A stretch of DNA of 64,000 nt, from contig JAJPIF010000003.1 in the NCBI GenBank assembly GCA_021324885.1, positions 1 to 64,000 on the forward strand, in the 5' to 3' direction. This stretch comes from Pseudomonadota bacterium. Lineage in GTDB: Bacteria; Desulfobacterota; Binatia; Binatales; Binataceae. Every line of letters starts with the position of its first letter. Position 1 is the first letter of the stretch. Made by a program: the position numbers and the translations under genes. The notes beneath the pieces are model-generated. The model had not been told where the DNA came from. It saw only the letters and a list, made by a program, of their open reading frames with translations, and searched no databases. Positions 25,194 through 35,995 of the stretch are shown here, piece by piece.

Positions 25194-25564
25194 TGCTGCT
25201 CCGTTCACGTCCGCCGTTGCGATTCGAACGCACTCATAGCACAGGCGCGCACCCTCCGAAACGGCGAGATTGGAAGGGATGCGGCCCGCACAGGCAACCC
25301 GCAAATCCGCCGGTTGTGAAAATCGCATGGCTTGAGCGCCTGGTTAATCCATGCGGGGCTCCCAGGCACGGCCAGTTCCCCCACCCGGTTGCTCGTTGCC
25401 GCATGCCGGAAAGATTCCCACGGTTGGGTTTCTCAATTTTGAATTTGCGCGAATTATACTGTAGAATCATACGTGCGGTTATGGTCATCGAAACCAATAG
25501 TTAGTCGATTGTAAGCATCTGTTTGACAGTTAATTAAGCGAGTACGTTTGAAGGGGGGCGGCGG
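25194..25564. other. Intergenic region between divergent genes
   Basis: 371 bp without a supported gene. The right part (25430-25530) is clearly A+T-rich and holds a TATACT at about 25455 that could be a -10 element for the plus-strand gene at 25565. No convincing -35, RNA gene or repeat was seen. Confidence 0.4.
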
Positions 25565-26656
25565 ATGCTCAATCGAACCTCAGGACGGTGGCGGTTCGCG
25601 CGGGAACTTCTGGCCGTTGCTATCGGGCCGGGGTTCCTGTCATTCGCGCTGCTGTTTCCCCCTGCGCTCCACGCCTACGACGACCCCGGTCACTTCTTCA
25701 CCGTGTCGGCGATTCTACACCATCTGCGCTCCTCGGTACTCAGCCGCGACGAACGCGAGGTGGTCGCGTTTTGCGCGTGGTTGCCGGATGAGACGCGCGA
25801 GCTCAACGCTGTGAGTGTTGCCGCGGATGCCGGCTTGGAAAGCGGCGCGTGGTTTGCCTGGTATCCGGTTTGTGAGATCGAACGCCTGTTTGGAGGTTGT
25901 CCCACCATCCTGCCCAAAGACACGGGCGGTCCGATGGTCATCGTGCAGCAGTTGCTCCATGGACTGACTGGCGGGAATTCGGCCGCGGTAACGGAGGTGG
26001 CATCTGACCTGGTCAAGTCGTTCGCCGAGAAGGTGCGCGAATCAAAACCCGATCGGGATTCTGACTATGGCAATCGGCTCTGCGCTTTGGGCTTTTCTCT
26101 GCACCTGTACGGCGATTCATTTGCGCATCGCGAACTCGAAAATGATTCCCGTATGTATGACACCGGATGGGGACACGCGCGCGCGCAGAATCATCCCGAC
26201 CACCCCTGCATCGCCACCAGCCGCGAACGCGCATGGAAGGGTTACGCCCTCAGGGTTGGAGAGTTTTTTGACGCTCAGTCGCCGCCAGTCGATAATGTCG
26301 CAGCCACAAAGCTGACTTATATCGATGGCCATTGCGTTGGCGCGCCTGATTCCACAGATGATGACGATAACGATACGACCCTGCGCAATCTGCTTGAACA
26401 GCTGCTGCCGCCGGCGAACGGCGGGCAATGGTTTACGCAACCGCGCCATTACGTCCTCAAAGATCCCTGTGAAGCCTATGTGAGGAGCAATCGCCGCGCA
26501 GGAACGATACCCAGTATAACTTTCAGCTGTCGCCGGACATGGCACATCTACAAGGAGCAGGCGTACAAGGCGTTCTTCAACTCGCCGGTGCGGGGAGCAA
26601 TCGGCTTCAAGTATCCCGCTGACTATTACGAGGTCGAGCCGCAATGGCTGCAATAA
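25565..26656 (+). CDS. Exported protein with a phospholipase C-like His/Asp pattern
   Basis: This 363-residue protein carries a signal peptide (about 1-37, RWRFARELLAVAIGPGFLSFALLF...LHAYDD). The mature part has DDPGHFFTVSAILHH, an acidic DERE/DE region, and LGFSLHLYGDSFAHRELEN followed by GHARAQNHPDHP. The LHxYxDxxAH pattern is shared with DUF6765-like and zinc-dependent phospholipase C/S1-P1 nuclease-like proteins, which suggests a secreted zinc hydrolase; this is a pattern-based guess. An Asp-rich STDDDDNDTT segment may bind calcium. The following gene overlaps its stop by one base. Confidence 0.6.
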   Translation: MLNRTSGRWRFARELLAVAIGPGFLSFALLFPPALHAYDDPGHFFTVSAILHHLRSSVLSRDEREVVAFCAWLPDETRELNAVSVAADAGLESGAWFAWYPVCEIERLFGGCPTILPKDTGGPMVIVQQLLHGLTGGNSAAVTEVASDLVKSFAEKVRESKPDRDSDYGNRLCALGFSLHLYGDSFAHRELENDSRMYDTGWGHARAQNHPDHPCIATSRERAWKGYALRVGEFFDAQSPPVDNVAATKLTYIDGHCVGAPDSTDDDDNDTTLRNLLEQLLPPANGGQWFTQPRHYVLKDPCEAYVRSNRRAGTIPSITFSCRRTWHIYKEQAYKAFFNSPVRGAIGFKYPADYYEVEPQWLQ

Positions 26657-27216
26657 TGGAATCCCCTGGCGAGCGGCATCATCAGCGCATCAGGCGTTCC
26701 GCGATATTGGGACTCGCCGGCGGAATCCTTTTTATACCCGCCCTGTTGGCGTTCCTGCTGGTCCGTACGCTGATTTGTCAGGGCAACGAGCGTGACCTGG
26801 GAAGATTGATGATACTCTGTCCGATAGTAAATTACCTGCTTCCAGGCCTGGCGCTTCTCCTACCGATCGCCCTGTTCATCATAATTTTCGAACTGCACTC
26901 GCTGGGTCAGAGCGCCGAGGCCGAGCTGCGCCATCGCTATGCCGCTGCACGCGCCACGCAGGCATCGCGGATGCCGGCGGCGTTGGGCGCCGTAAAAGAG
27001 GCGATAGCGATCATCGGAGCGCGCATCGCGCAGGGCCATCGACGGCTCGACAGTACGCACAAGCGGCATGTCCGTCGTACTTTGATTGTGCTGGTTATCG
27101 TTGCGTTGGCGCTGGGGATATTGTGGGCCGAATGGGGGCTGCGCGGTTCTCTGGGCCTGCCCCCTCCGTTCGATCAGCCGGTGAGTTCGCGGCCGGGGCC
27201 GCCGTCCAACCGGTGA
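26656..27216 (+). CDS. Hypothetical membrane protein
   Basis: This 186-residue protein has three hydrophobic segments (about 18-38, 50-78 and 140-160), a charged helical stretch between the second and third (rich in Ala, Arg, His), and a Pro-rich C-terminus. No family recognised. Its ATG overlaps the stop of the upstream exported protein (TAATG), so the two are translationally coupled. An in-frame ATG at 26644 would add four residues. Confidence 0.6.
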   Translation: MESPGERHHQRIRRSAILGLAGGILFIPALLAFLLVRTLICQGNERDLGRLMILCPIVNYLLPGLALLLPIALFIIIFELHSLGQSAEAELRHRYAAARATQASRMPAALGAVKEAIAIIGARIAQGHRRLDSTHKRHVRRTLIVLVIVALALGILWAEWGLRGSLGLPPPFDQPVSSRPGPPSNR

Positions 27217-27390
27217 ACTCTCACCGCCGGCCAACTTTCGCTTGCGACAGACGCTGACGTGATCGTTCGGGACAAGGGCGCGACATTTCGAAACCTCACG
27301 CCGCTTACCATACGGCTTTATCAACTAATCGCACCAGACAGGCCACAAATCCCTGGGTTTTCGGCCGAAACTGTGCCGGAGGGTCAGAAC

Positions 27391-28302
27391 GTGATCCGAA
27401 CAGCCTTGATTTACATCGTGTTATTGGCGCTTTTTGCGGTGAGCTGCACGTATCAGGAGCCGCGGATCCGGTCCGAGCCGCTGCTGCGATTTCCTGCGCC
27501 TTTCGCCTTGTCGTCGCCCGTTCCTTCGGCTGCCGGAACACCATCACTTGGATTTTACTGTTCAGAATGGAACCCATGGCCCACAAGGTTTTATGATTCG
27601 GTTTCTTCATCGCTCACAGGCGCAAGCAGCGCCCTGAACGAATGCATATACGTAAGCATCAACGTGTCTGATGTCGCGGCCGCGATGAACACCATCAGCA
27701 ACCCCGATTTGCAGAATGATATTATTCGCCAGCTGATGTACTGGTCGGATTACAACTGCAACAATTTCCGCGCCAGGGTGTTCAGTTTCAGATCGAACGT
27801 GACTTATGTCGGAGCCGTAACGAGCGGCCTGTTAGCCAGTACCGGTGCCATCACCGCGTTGGTTGCAGGTCCGGTGGCGGCGGGTCTGTCGGGCGCGAGC
27901 GCGGCGGTCACCTCGGCGATAACCCCAATCAACAATAGCTATTACGCGGACTACACGATGGGTAAGCTCGACGAGCTTATTGTACAAGAGCGGGCGGACA
28001 TGAAGCATTGCATCGAACAGCGAATGGCCGCGACGGAGCCAACTCAAACCTCGTCCACGGGGGCCGATAACGGTAAAACCCCGCTCCCTGCGCCGGCGCC
28101 TCCAAGCGGAGCAGCGAACTGCCCCATTGCGTCCCGCTATACCTGGGCGGCAAAGATCTCGGATCTGCAGACGTATGACAGCATGTGCTCCCTGGAGATC
28201 CTCGCGGCCAATCCAATGGCTAGCGCCGCACCCGCTCCGACGCCTCAGCTCACCCCGGCAAGCACCGCCACACCACGTCCAGCCCGCTCAATTCCTTTCT
28301 GA
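27391..28302 (+). CDS. Lipoprotein of unknown function
   Basis: This 303-residue lipoprotein starts at GTG with a signal peptide and lipobox (IRTALIYIVLLALFAVSC), so the mature protein would begin at the Cys in SCTYQEP. The mature region has many Cys residues (FYCSEWNPW, DYNCNNFRAR), a hydrophobic Gly/Ala-rich segment (SGLLASTGAITALVAGPVAAGLSG) that may insert in a membrane, and a Pro/Thr-rich tail. GGAGGG upstream supports the GTG; the frame opens further upstream without a signal sequence. It probably belongs with the two preceding exported or membrane genes. Confidence 0.62.
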   Translation: MIRTALIYIVLLALFAVSCTYQEPRIRSEPLLRFPAPFALSSPVPSAAGTPSLGFYCSEWNPWPTRFYDSVSSSLTGASSALNECIYVSINVSDVAAAMNTISNPDLQNDIIRQLMYWSDYNCNNFRARVFSFRSNVTYVGAVTSGLLASTGAITALVAGPVAAGLSGASAAVTSAITPINNSYYADYTMGKLDELIVQERADMKHCIEQRMAATEPTQTSSTGADNGKTPLPAPAPPSGAANCPIASRYTWAAKISDLQTYDSMCSLEILAANPMASAAPAPTPQLTPASTATPRPARSIPF

Positions 28303-28622
28303 AGGCGGCGCGGCGGTTAGGGTTGATGCTCGAAGAATCGAGCGTACCGGCCCCGGACTTGAAACGGGCGATATTACAGCGGTCGTAACGCCCGCCTTTC
28401 GACGCGCTTGTTTGCCATGGGCCGGAGGAGTTTCATCCAGTAGTTCTATATTCTGGCGCGCCGGCGCCGGACCTCCGATGATTGGTTCTGGCAGCGCTCG
28501 TAAAGGTTGGACGGCCTTTGATTCGGCGAGCGCAAGGCCGGATAATTATATGACTCACTCAGGCCGTTGGTTTAAGTCGCTGGTCGAGCCGAGGCGATAA
28601 AGTGATCTATCAAGAGGGTTAA
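28303..28622. other. Intergenic region upstream of leuC
   Basis: 320 bp with no supported gene, tRNA or repeat. No T-box or leader-peptide array of Leu codons was evident. A weak AAGAGGGTT just before ATG 28623 is the leuC ribosome binding site. Confidence 0.4.
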
Positions 28623-30026
28623 ATGCCAGCAGCGACGCTGTTTGAAAAGGTCTGGAACGATCACATTGTGCATCAGGAGGCGGGGCAGCCGGCGCTGCTT
28701 TACATTGACCTTCATCTGGTTCATGAGGTGACTTCGCCGCAGGCGTTCGAGGGCCTGCGTAGCTCGGGCAGAAAGGTGCGGGCGCCGATGCGGACTTACG
28801 CCACGCAGGACCACAACGTGCCCACGACCGACCGCAACCTGCCGATCGCCGACCCCGATTCGGCCCGGCAGGTCGAAGCCTTGCGCACCAACTGTCACGA
28901 ATTCGGCGTGCGCCTGTTCGATTTGGGCGCCCCCGAGCAGGGGATCGTTCACGTAATCGGTCCCGAACTGGGACTGACCCAGCCGGGGATGACGATTGTG
29001 TGCGGCGACAGCCACACAGCGACCCACGGAGCCTTCGGCGCACTGGCCTTCGGAATCGGCACCAGCGAGGTCGAACACGTGTTGGCCACGCAATGCTTGT
29101 GGCAGGAACGCCCGCGCACGATGGAAATTCGGGTGGACGGCAAGCTGGGGCTGGGCGTGAGCGCCAAGGACATCATCCTGGCGATCATCGGGAGGATCGG
29201 CACCGACGGCGCCACCGGCCATGTGATCGAATATCGCGGCTCGGCGATCTCGGCATTGTCCATGGAAGAGCGGATGACGGTGTGCAACATGTCGATCGAG
29301 GCGGGAGCGCGCGCCGGCATGATCGCCCCGGATCAGATCACGATTGATTACTTGCGCGGACGCCGCTATGCGCCACAGGGCGCGCAGTTCGATCGCGCGG
29401 CGGCGCGATGGCTCACGCTGCGCACCGACGAGGGAGCGCGATTCGACTCCAGCCTGGCGCTGTCCGCGGCCTTGATTGCGCCGCAGGTCACCTGGGGAAC
29501 GAATCCCGCAATGGTCGCGGAAGTGACAGACAAGGTACCCGACCCGCGCAGTTTCTCCGACCCCGATCGGAGAAAGGCCGCGGAGCGCGCGCTGGAATAC
29601 ATGGGGCTCAAGCCGGGAACGCCGATCACCGACATCAAACTTGATCGGGTTTTCATCGGTTCATGCACGAACTCGCGCCTGCGCGACCTGCAAGCTGCCG
29701 CGCAAATCGTCAAGGGGCGCAAAGTCGCCAGCCATGTGCAGTCGATGGTGGTGCCGGGTTCGCAGCAGGTTAAAGCTGAGGCTGAATCGCTTGGGCTGGA
29801 TCGCATTTTCATCGAGGCGGGTTTTCAGTGGCGGGAGTCGGGATGCAGCATGTGCCTGGGCATGAACCCCGACATTCTCAAGCCGCAGGAACGATGCGCC
29901 AGCACCTCCAACCGCAACTTCGAGGGACGCCAGGGCAAAGGCGGACGGACCCACCTGGTGTCGCCGCAGATGGCGGCGGCCGCCGCGATCGCCGGCCATT
30001 TTGTCGATGTCCGACAATGGAGCTGA
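28623..30026 (+). CDS. leuC: 3-isopropylmalate dehydratase large subunit
   Basis: This 467-residue aconitase-family protein isomerises 2- to 3-isopropylmalate in leucine synthesis with LeuD. The [4Fe-4S] ligands are visible: one Cys in [12 protein letters not shown] and two in [12 protein letters not shown]. Substrate segments include [11 protein letters not shown] and [14 protein letters not shown]. Length and order match the bacterial type. leuD follows 19 bp downstream. The leuA and leuB genes are not in the window. Confidence 0.97.
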   Translation: MPAATLFEKVWNDHIVHQEAGQPALLYIDLHLVHEVTSPQAFEGLRSSGRKVRAPMRTYATQDHNVPTTDRNLPIADPDSARQVEALRTNCHEFGVRLFDLGAPEQGIVHVIGPELGLTQPGMTIVCGDSHTATHGAFGALAFGIGTSEVEHVLATQCLWQERPRTMEIRVDGKLGLGVSAKDIILAIIGRIGTDGATGHVIEYRGSAISALSMEERMTVCNMSIEAGARAGMIAPDQITIDYLRGRRYAPQGAQFDRAAARWLTLRTDEGARFDSSLALSAALIAPQVTWGTNPAMVAEVTDKVPDPRSFSDPDRRKAAERALEYMGLKPGTPITDIKLDRVFIGSCTNSRLRDLQAAAQIVKGRKVASHVQSMVVPGSQQVKAEAESLGLDRIFIEAGFQWRESGCSMCLGMNPDILKPQERCASTSNRNFEGRQGKGGRTHLVSPQMAAAAAIAGHFVDVRQWS

Positions 30027-30045
30027 GGGCAGGGGTTAACCGAAC

Positions 30046-30651
30046 ATGCGCGCATTCAAGACATTTACCGGACTGGTCGCGCCGTTGGATAAGGCCAACG
30101 TGGACACCGACCAGATCATTCCCAAGCAGTTTCTCAAGGCGATCGTCCGCAGCGGGCTGGGCAAGGGGCTGTTTTTCGACTGGCGTTATCGTCCCGACGG
30201 TTCCGAGGATCCGGGCTTTGTTCTGAACCAGGCACGGTACAAGGACGCCACAATCCTGGTGACACGCGCCAATTTCGGCTCGGGCAGCTCGCGCGAGCAC
30301 GCGGTATGGGCGCTGGACGACTTCGGCATCCGCGCGGTTATCGCGCCCTCGTTCGCCGATATCTTCCGCAACAATTCGATAAAGAACGGACTGTTGCCGG
30401 TAATCCTGACCGCCGCCGCCGTCGATCATGTTTTCGCGATGGAAGCAGAGCATCACGGCTACAGCCTGACGATCGATCTGGACAACCAGACGGTGAGCGA
30501 CCGCTACGGATGGTCGGCGCGGTTCGAAATCGAACCGTTCGCTAAAAAATGCCTGCTCGAAGGACTCGACGATATCGGCCTGACGCTGATCCATGAGGCC
30601 GAGATCGCCCGTTATGAGGCGGCGCATCCGCTTGCGTACCCTGCCCGTTGA
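30046..30651 (+). CDS. leuD: 3-isopropylmalate dehydratase small subunit
   Basis: This 201-residue swivelling-domain subunit has the family markers VDTDQIIPKQFLK near the start and NFGSGSSREHAVWALDDFGIRAVIAPSFADIFRNN, which holds the Ser/Arg that bind substrate carboxylates. It forms the heterodimer with LeuC. ATG 30046 is 19 bp after leuC, and a pseudouridine synthase gene follows within 16 bp. Confidence 0.97.
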   Translation: MRAFKTFTGLVAPLDKANVDTDQIIPKQFLKAIVRSGLGKGLFFDWRYRPDGSEDPGFVLNQARYKDATILVTRANFGSGSSREHAVWALDDFGIRAVIAPSFADIFRNNSIKNGLLPVILTAAAVDHVFAMEAEHHGYSLTIDLDNQTVSDRYGWSARFEIEPFAKKCLLEGLDDIGLTLIHEAEIARYEAAHPLAYPAR

Positions 30652-30666
30652 GGCATTCTACTCCAA

Positions 30667-31731
30667 ATGCATCAGGCACCCTCGCCCTCGTCCACGGATG
30701 AGTCCGCGAGAGCGGACGGAAGTCAGAGCCGGCATTTTGTCGCCCGCCTGGAGGGTCGGATGCGGATTGACGTTTACCTGGCGCGGGAACTGGCGCCCGA
30801 GATTTCGCGCTCCCAGATTGCCCGGGCGATCAGAGCGGGCCTGGTGCGGATGAATGATCGAACTGCGCACGCTTCGCATCAGGTTGGGGCAGGCGACCGG
30901 ATCGAGGTCCGGTTTCCGCCGCCCGCTTCGCCCGCGGTCGCGCCGGCTGCTCCTGCGATCGAGGTGCTGTGGGAGGACGCCGACCTGATCTTTGTCAACA
31001 AGCCGGCCGGGATGGCGGTGCATCCTTCGCCCGGCCATCCCCATTCGACTTTGGTCGACGCGCTGGCGGCGCGCTTTCCTGATCTGGCCGCCGTAATGGA
31101 GATCGACGGAACCTGGCGGGCCGGCATCGTCCATCGCCTGGACAAGGACACGTCGGGGGTGATGGTGGTGGCACGCAACGCTTTTGCGCGTACGGCGCTG
31201 TCGGAGCAGTTCAAACAGCGGACGGTGGTCAAAATTTACATCGCAATAATAGCCGGCCACCCCAGCCGCGACCAGGTGACAATTGACCGGCCCATCGGAC
31301 GCCATCAGATCGAGCGCAAGCGGATGTCAATCCAGGCCAAAAACGGGCGCGCAGCCTACAGCGAGGTGACGGTTCTGAAGCGATGCCATCTGAGGGCCGA
31401 CAACGGGCCGGCCATTCCCATCAGTGTGGCCGCCGTACATCCGAGGACTGGCAGGACCCACCAGATCAGGGTCCATCTCGCCTCCATCGGCCATCCCTGT
31501 GTGGGCGATCCGATTTATGGGCGGCAGGACCGCCAGCGCATGCCGATAAAGAGGCAGGCCCTGCACGCCTTTTATCTCGCGGTGAGCCATCCGCGGCGGC
31601 GCGAACCTGTCGCGGTGATCGCGCCAGTCGCGCCGGACCTGGCGCAGCTGATTGAGAACTGCGGCCTGGACGCGGCGGTAGTGGCCGCGGCCGCGCTCGA
31701 AAAACCAGGGAGCCCGACCTGCGGGTGTTGA
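30667..31731 (+). CDS. RluA/RluD-family pseudouridine synthase
   Basis: This 354-residue protein has an S4 RNA-binding domain (RIDVYLARELAPEISRSQIARAIRAGLVRMN, about 32-65) followed by the catalytic domain with the HRLDKDTSG motif containing the catalytic Asp. Later motifs are HPRTGRTHQIRVHLASIGHPCVGDPIYG. This is the RluC/RluD class that modifies large-subunit rRNA; which uridine cannot be decided. The N-terminal 30 residues before the S4 domain are not conserved, and translation may begin at MRIDVYL. Confidence 0.93.
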   Translation: MHQAPSPSSTDESARADGSQSRHFVARLEGRMRIDVYLARELAPEISRSQIARAIRAGLVRMNDRTAHASHQVGAGDRIEVRFPPPASPAVAPAAPAIEVLWEDADLIFVNKPAGMAVHPSPGHPHSTLVDALAARFPDLAAVMEIDGTWRAGIVHRLDKDTSGVMVVARNAFARTALSEQFKQRTVVKIYIAIIAGHPSRDQVTIDRPIGRHQIERKRMSIQAKNGRAAYSEVTVLKRCHLRADNGPAIPISVAAVHPRTGRTHQIRVHLASIGHPCVGDPIYGRQDRQRMPIKRQALHAFYLAVSHPRRREPVAVIAPVAPDLAQLIENCGLDAAVVAAAALEKPGSPTCGC

Positions 31732-31762
31732 AGAATGGAAAGGTCGGGCCGGTCAAAGCAGG

Positions 31763-31791
31763 TTGACAGATTGACTTTAGTTGGTTAGGTT
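31763..31791 (+). promoter_or_regulatory. Candidate sigma-70 promoter upstream of rho
   Basis: A consensus -35 (TTGACA, 31763-31768) is followed after 17 nt by TAGGTT (31786-31791). It lies about 230 nt upstream of the rho ATG, leaving a long leader as expected for an autoregulated rho gene. The leader contains a small hairpin (AGCGC-TAG-GCGCT, 31862-31874) with a T-run. Confidence 0.45.
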
Positions 31792-32022
31792 TGCTTTAGG
31801 TCTCTCACCAAGACTCCTTCGGGGATCGGGACTTTAAGCTCGCACGCCCCCCCTCTCCAAGAGCGCTAGGCGCTTTACCAGTCTTTTGAAATCCGTCGAG
31901 CGGGGAGCGGTAAACAAGCTCTAAACGGCGAGGTCATCCGAACAGGGATCAGTTTCAGGCAGCCGTTTGTGGAGGGTTAGTTGCAACATCAGACATCAGG
32001 CAGGAAATATCGTGGGCGAAAT

Positions 32023-33528
32023 ATGGGTAAGCAGCGTGCGCCCAAAAACGACGTCCAGCAGATCGACGACAACGGCTCGCTTGCGGCAACGAAGGACGAC
32101 TCGACAGCAGGCGCCGAGGAGTCCAACGGCAGCGGCGCGGCAGCCGCGATTGCGCCAGGCGGCGGTTCCAATCTGGCCATGGATGCCGGAGCCGGAGCGG
32201 CGGCCAACCTACCTGCTGAGCCGCGTGCAGCCACGTCCGCCGCGGGTCTGAGCTCCGGTGTGGTAAACGAAGTCGGGGTTCTGAATCTCAAGGCGCTCAA
32301 GGGGGCCAAGATCACCGACCTGGCTCATATCGCCCGCGACTACAACATCGACGGCGCGACCAACATGCGCAAGCAGGAGATGATCTTCTCGATCCTGCAA
32401 GCGCAGGCGGCCAAGAACGGATCGATCCTGGGCGAGGGGGTTTTGGAAATCCTGCCTGATGGGTTTGGTTTTCTGCGTGCTCCGGACTACAACTATCTGC
32501 CCGGCCCCGATGACATCTATATTTCACCCAGTCAGATCCGGAAATTCAATCTGCGCACCGGCGATATCGTCTCAGGGTTGATTCGTCCGCCGAAGGAGGG
32601 CGAGCGTTACTTCGCGCTGCTTAAGGTCGAGTCCATCAACTACGAGGAGCCCGAGAAGGCACGCGACAAGATCCTGTTCGACAACCTGACGCCGTTGTAC
32701 CCTCAGGAACGGATCAAGCTCGAATACGATCACGAGGATTATACCACCCGGATTATCGATTTGGTCGCTCCGATCGGCAAGGGGCAGCGCGGGCTGATCG
32801 TCGCCGCGCCTTTTACCGGCAAGACTATGATGCTGCAGGCGCTGGCACGGGCGATCGCCCATAACCATCCTGAGATCGTCCTGATCGTGCTGCTGGTGGA
32901 CGAACGGCCGGAGGAAGTCACCGACATGCTGCGCTCGGTCAAGGGCGAGGTTGTCAGCTCCACTTTCGACGAGCCTGCGACCCGCCACGTCCAGGTCGCC
33001 GAGATGGTAATCGAGAAGGCCAAGCGGCTGGTCGAGCATGGCCGCGACGTCGTGATTTTGCTCGACTCGATCACGCGTCTGGCGCGCGCTTACAACACGG
33101 TGGTGCCGCCTTCGGGCAAGATCCTGTCGGGCGGCGTCGATTCCAACGCGCTGCACAAGCCCAAGAAGTTTTTCGGCGCCGCGCGCAATACCGAAGACGG
33201 CGGCAGCCTGACGATCATCGCCACTGCGCTGGTTGATACCGGCAGCCGGATGGACGAGGTAATCTTTGAGGAGTTCAAGGGGACCGGCAATCAGCAGGTG
33301 GCTTTGGACCGGCGCTTGCTTGAGAAGCGGATCTTCCCGACGATCGATATCCAGCGTTCGACCACCCGCAAAGAGGAGCTGTTGCTGCCGCGCAGCACCC
33401 TCAACCGGGTCTGGATATTGCGCAAGCTGCTGTCGCAGCTCAATGCGGTCGAGGCGATGGAGTTCCTGCTCGACAAGATGCAGGGGACCAAGACCAATGA
33501 CGAATTTCTCGAATCGATGAACAATTAG
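32023..33528 (+). CDS. rho: Transcription termination factor Rho
   Basis: This 501-residue protein is the hexameric RNA-dependent ATPase. The N-terminal 70 residues are a low-complexity Ala/Ser/Gly-rich insertion; the Rho N-terminal helix domain follows ([21 protein letters not shown]). Next comes the RNA-binding cold-shock-like domain (LPDGFGFLR), then the ATPase core with Walker A (APFTGKTMM), Walker B ([15 protein letters not shown]) and [20 protein letters not shown] 32023 is conservative. A TTG at 31981 with GGAGGG just upstream would add 14 residues and is a serious alternative. Confidence 0.97.
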   Translation: MGKQRAPKNDVQQIDDNGSLAATKDDSTAGAEESNGSGAAAAIAPGGGSNLAMDAGAGAAANLPAEPRAATSAAGLSSGVVNEVGVLNLKALKGAKITDLAHIARDYNIDGATNMRKQEMIFSILQAQAAKNGSILGEGVLEILPDGFGFLRAPDYNYLPGPDDIYISPSQIRKFNLRTGDIVSGLIRPPKEGERYFALLKVESINYEEPEKARDKILFDNLTPLYPQERIKLEYDHEDYTTRIIDLVAPIGKGQRGLIVAAPFTGKTMMLQALARAIAHNHPEIVLIVLLVDERPEEVTDMLRSVKGEVVSSTFDEPATRHVQVAEMVIEKAKRLVEHGRDVVILLDSITRLARAYNTVVPPSGKILSGGVDSNALHKPKKFFGAARNTEDGGSLTIIATALVDTGSRMDEVIFEEFKGTGNQQVALDRRLLEKRIFPTIDIQRSTTRKEELLLPRSTLNRVWILRKLLSQLNAVEAMEFLLDKMQGTKTNDEFLESMNN

Positions 33529-33624
33529 CGGTGGCCAGTCGGGGAGGCAGGCTTGAGGGCTGGCTTTGCGCGCCAAAGCGGCGCTTGATAAAACGATGAG
33601 AGCAAGGGAAATAAAGGAAAGTCC

Positions 33625-34392
33625 ATGACGGAAATCAGTATGAAGCAGCTTCTGGAGGCCGGCGTCCACTTCGGCCATCAGACCAGCCGCCGGAATCCCA
33701 AAATGAAGCCGTACATCTTCGGCGCCCGCAACGGCATCCACATTATCGACCTGCAGCAGACGGTAAAAATGTTCCGCACTGCTTTTGACTTTGTACGCGA
33801 TTTGGCGGCGGCGGGCGGCACCATACTGTTCGTCGGGACCAAGAAACAGGCCCAGGACATCGTGCGCGAAGAAGCCGAACGCGCCGGAATGTTTTACGTC
33901 AACAATCGCTGGCTGGGCGGGATGCTGACCAACTTTCAGACCATCCGGGCTTCGATCGATCGGCTCAAGAAACTCGAAGAACAGATGAGCGACCCGGCAA
34001 TGGTCAGCGCGTTGACCAAAAAGGAAATGAGCGAATTGGCGCGCGAGCACGCCAAGCTGATGGCGACGTTGGGCGGAATCAAGAACATGCGCCGGCTGCC
34101 CGATGCATTGTTCGTGATTGACACCAAAAAGGAAGAGATCGCAGTCGCCGAGGCCAACCGGCTCAACATCCCGGTGGTCGCGGTGGTCGACACCAATTGC
34201 GATCCCGACCTGATCGCCTACCGCGTGCCCGGCAATGACGATGCCATCCGCGCGATCAAGCTGTTTACCGCCGCCATTGCCGACGCGGTCATCGAAGGCA
34301 AACATCTGCAGGAGGAGCGGCAAAAGGGTGTGGCGGACCTGGGTATGGCGGAAGAGCCGGCACCTGGCCCGCAATCGCCGCAAGCGGTTTAA
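33625..34392 (+). CDS. rpsB: 30S ribosomal protein S2
   Basis: This 255-residue protein has the S2 signatures [27 protein letters not shown] and [15 protein letters not shown], with the coiled-coil insert around 100-150 and [37 protein letters not shown]. It heads the rpsB-tsf-pyrH-frr cluster. A 96-bp gap after rho and a 186-bp gap before tsf contain no gene. Confidence 0.98.
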   Translation: MTEISMKQLLEAGVHFGHQTSRRNPKMKPYIFGARNGIHIIDLQQTVKMFRTAFDFVRDLAAAGGTILFVGTKKQAQDIVREEAERAGMFYVNNRWLGGMLTNFQTIRASIDRLKKLEEQMSDPAMVSALTKKEMSELAREHAKLMATLGGIKNMRRLPDALFVIDTKKEEIAVAEANRLNIPVVAVVDTNCDPDLIAYRVPGNDDAIRAIKLFTAAIADAVIEGKHLQEERQKGVADLGMAEEPAPGPQSPQAV

Positions 34393-34578
34393 CAGCAGCG
34401 TGGCTTCCTGAACATGATTGAGTGGCAGATGCGCGCTATCCTGGCGCGGCGGCATCGCGGGTTTGCAGTTGGACAGCTAAGCCTCATGCGTCGGCGCCTG
34501 GTTTGACGCATTCGGAAGCGGACAGCGGGCGGCAGCAAACCGCCCTCCAAAAAACCATCTTTGGCATAGGGAAAATTA

Positions 34579-35199
34579 ATGGCTGAGGTCAACGCCAACA
34601 TCGTCAAGGAACTGCGCGAGAAGACCGGCGCGGGGGTAATGGATTGCAAAAAGGCGCTGGCAGAAAACGCCGGCGACCTTGACAAAGCGATCCTCTGGCT
34701 GCGCCAGAAAGGCATCGCCGCGGCAGCCAAGCGCGCTGGACGGGTCGCGTCCGAAGGGAGCATCGGCTCCTACATTCATGCCGGGGGCAAACTCGGGGTG
34801 CTGATCGAGGTCAATTGCGAGACTGATTTTGTCGCGAAAACTCCCGAGTTTCAGTCGCTGGTCAAGGAGTTGGCGATGCAGGTGGCGGCGGCTAATCCGC
34901 GCTGTGTGTCACGCGAACAGCTTGCACCGGAAATTATCGCCCAGGAGCGTGAGATTTATGCCGCCCAAGCGGCCGACAAACCGGCAGCAGTCATTAACAA
35001 AATTGTCGAGGGTAAATTGGAAAAATTTTACCGCGACGTCTGTCTAATGGAACAAGGCTATATTCGTGACCCTGCGCGCACCATCAGCGAAATCGTCACC
35101 GAGTATTCCGCCAAGGTCGGTGAAAAGATCGAAGTGCGCCGGTTCGTACGCTTTCAATTGGGCGAAGGACTGGACAGTTCCAACCCAGAAAACAACTGA
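34579..35199 (+). CDS. tsf: Elongation factor Ts (short form)
   Basis: This 206-residue EF-Ts is the nucleotide exchange factor of EF-Tu. It has [21 protein letters not shown] at the start, the TDFV motif in [13 protein letters not shown], and a single core subdomain. The protein is short compared with the roughly 280-residue E. coli form and matches the compact type of many deltaproteobacteria and Thermus. Confidence 0.97.
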   Translation: MAEVNANIVKELREKTGAGVMDCKKALAENAGDLDKAILWLRQKGIAAAAKRAGRVASEGSIGSYIHAGGKLGVLIEVNCETDFVAKTPEFQSLVKELAMQVAAANPRCVSREQLAPEIIAQEREIYAAQAADKPAAVINKIVEGKLEKFYRDVCLMEQGYIRDPARTISEIVTEYSAKVGEKIEVRRFVRFQLGEGLDSSNPENN

Positions 35200-35222
35200 A
35201 TTGCACTTTTGGCGGCGGGTAA

Positions 35223-35978
35223 ATGGCAGTCTCTGAGGAATCGGCGGCTTCCGGGGAAGGAAAAAGCCAGCCCCGCTATTCCCGCGTCCTCCTGAAATTA
35301 TCCGGTGAAGCTCTGGCGCCCGCCACGGGCTTTGGTATCGACCATCAGGTTCTCGCCGCCATCGCGGAACAAATCAAAGAAGTGGCCGATCTTCCGGTCG
35401 AGGTCGCGGTGGTAATTGGGGGCGGCAACCTGATGCGCGGCGCCAGCTACGAGGCGCGTGGAATGGATCGCACTACGGCCGACCACATGGGAATGCTGGC
35501 GACGATCATGAACGCGCTGGCCTTGCAGGACGCGCTGGAGCATATCGGGGCCAGGACCCGCGTCATGTCCGCCCTGACCATCCAGGCGGTATGCGAACCC
35601 TACATCCGGCGCCGCGCCATCCGCCATCTGGAAAAGGGACGCATCGTGATTTTCGCGGCTGGGACCGGCAGTCCATACTTTACCACTGACAGCGCGGCCA
35701 GCCTGCGCGCAATGGAAATCGGCGCTGAAATTATCCTGAAGGCCAGTCACACGGTGGACGGGATTTACGATCGCGACCCGGCCAAGCATGCGGGTGCACG
35801 ACGGTTTGAGCATCTCACCTACATGGAAATTCTGGAACGCGGCCTCAAAGTAATGGACAGTACGGCAATTTCGATGTGCATGGACCACCGGTTGCCAGTA
35901 CTGGTTTTCAATCTGCAAAAACTCGGTAATATAAGACGAGCGGTTCTGGGTGAGCATATCGGCACGCTGGTAAGTTAG
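35223..35978 (+). CDS. pyrH: UMP kinase
   Basis: This 251-residue amino-acid-kinase-fold enzyme phosphorylates UMP to UDP. Markers are [41 protein letters not shown], and [17 protein letters not shown]. An N-terminal extension of about 18 residues ([15 protein letters not shown]) precedes the conserved core. It lies in the conserved tsf-pyrH-frr order, 23 bp after tsf. Confidence 0.97.
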   Translation: MAVSEESAASGEGKSQPRYSRVLLKLSGEALAPATGFGIDHQVLAAIAEQIKEVADLPVEVAVVIGGGNLMRGASYEARGMDRTTADHMGMLATIMNALALQDALEHIGARTRVMSALTIQAVCEPYIRRRAIRHLEKGRIVIFAAGTGSPYFTTDSAASLRAMEIGAEIILKASHTVDGIYDRDPAKHAGARRFEHLTYMEILERGLKVMDSTAISMCMDHRLPVLVFNLQKLGNIRRAVLGEHIGTLVS

Positions 35979-35995
35979 GAAGCGAGTCGTAAGCC

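Noticed and set aside
28303-28622. Possible T-box or leucine leader before leuCD
   Set aside because: No run of Leu codons, no specifier-loop-like structure and no antiterminator pair could be found by eye.
32572-34455. 627-codon frame antisense to rho and rpsB
   Set aside because: It lies across two essential genes and has no family resemblance.
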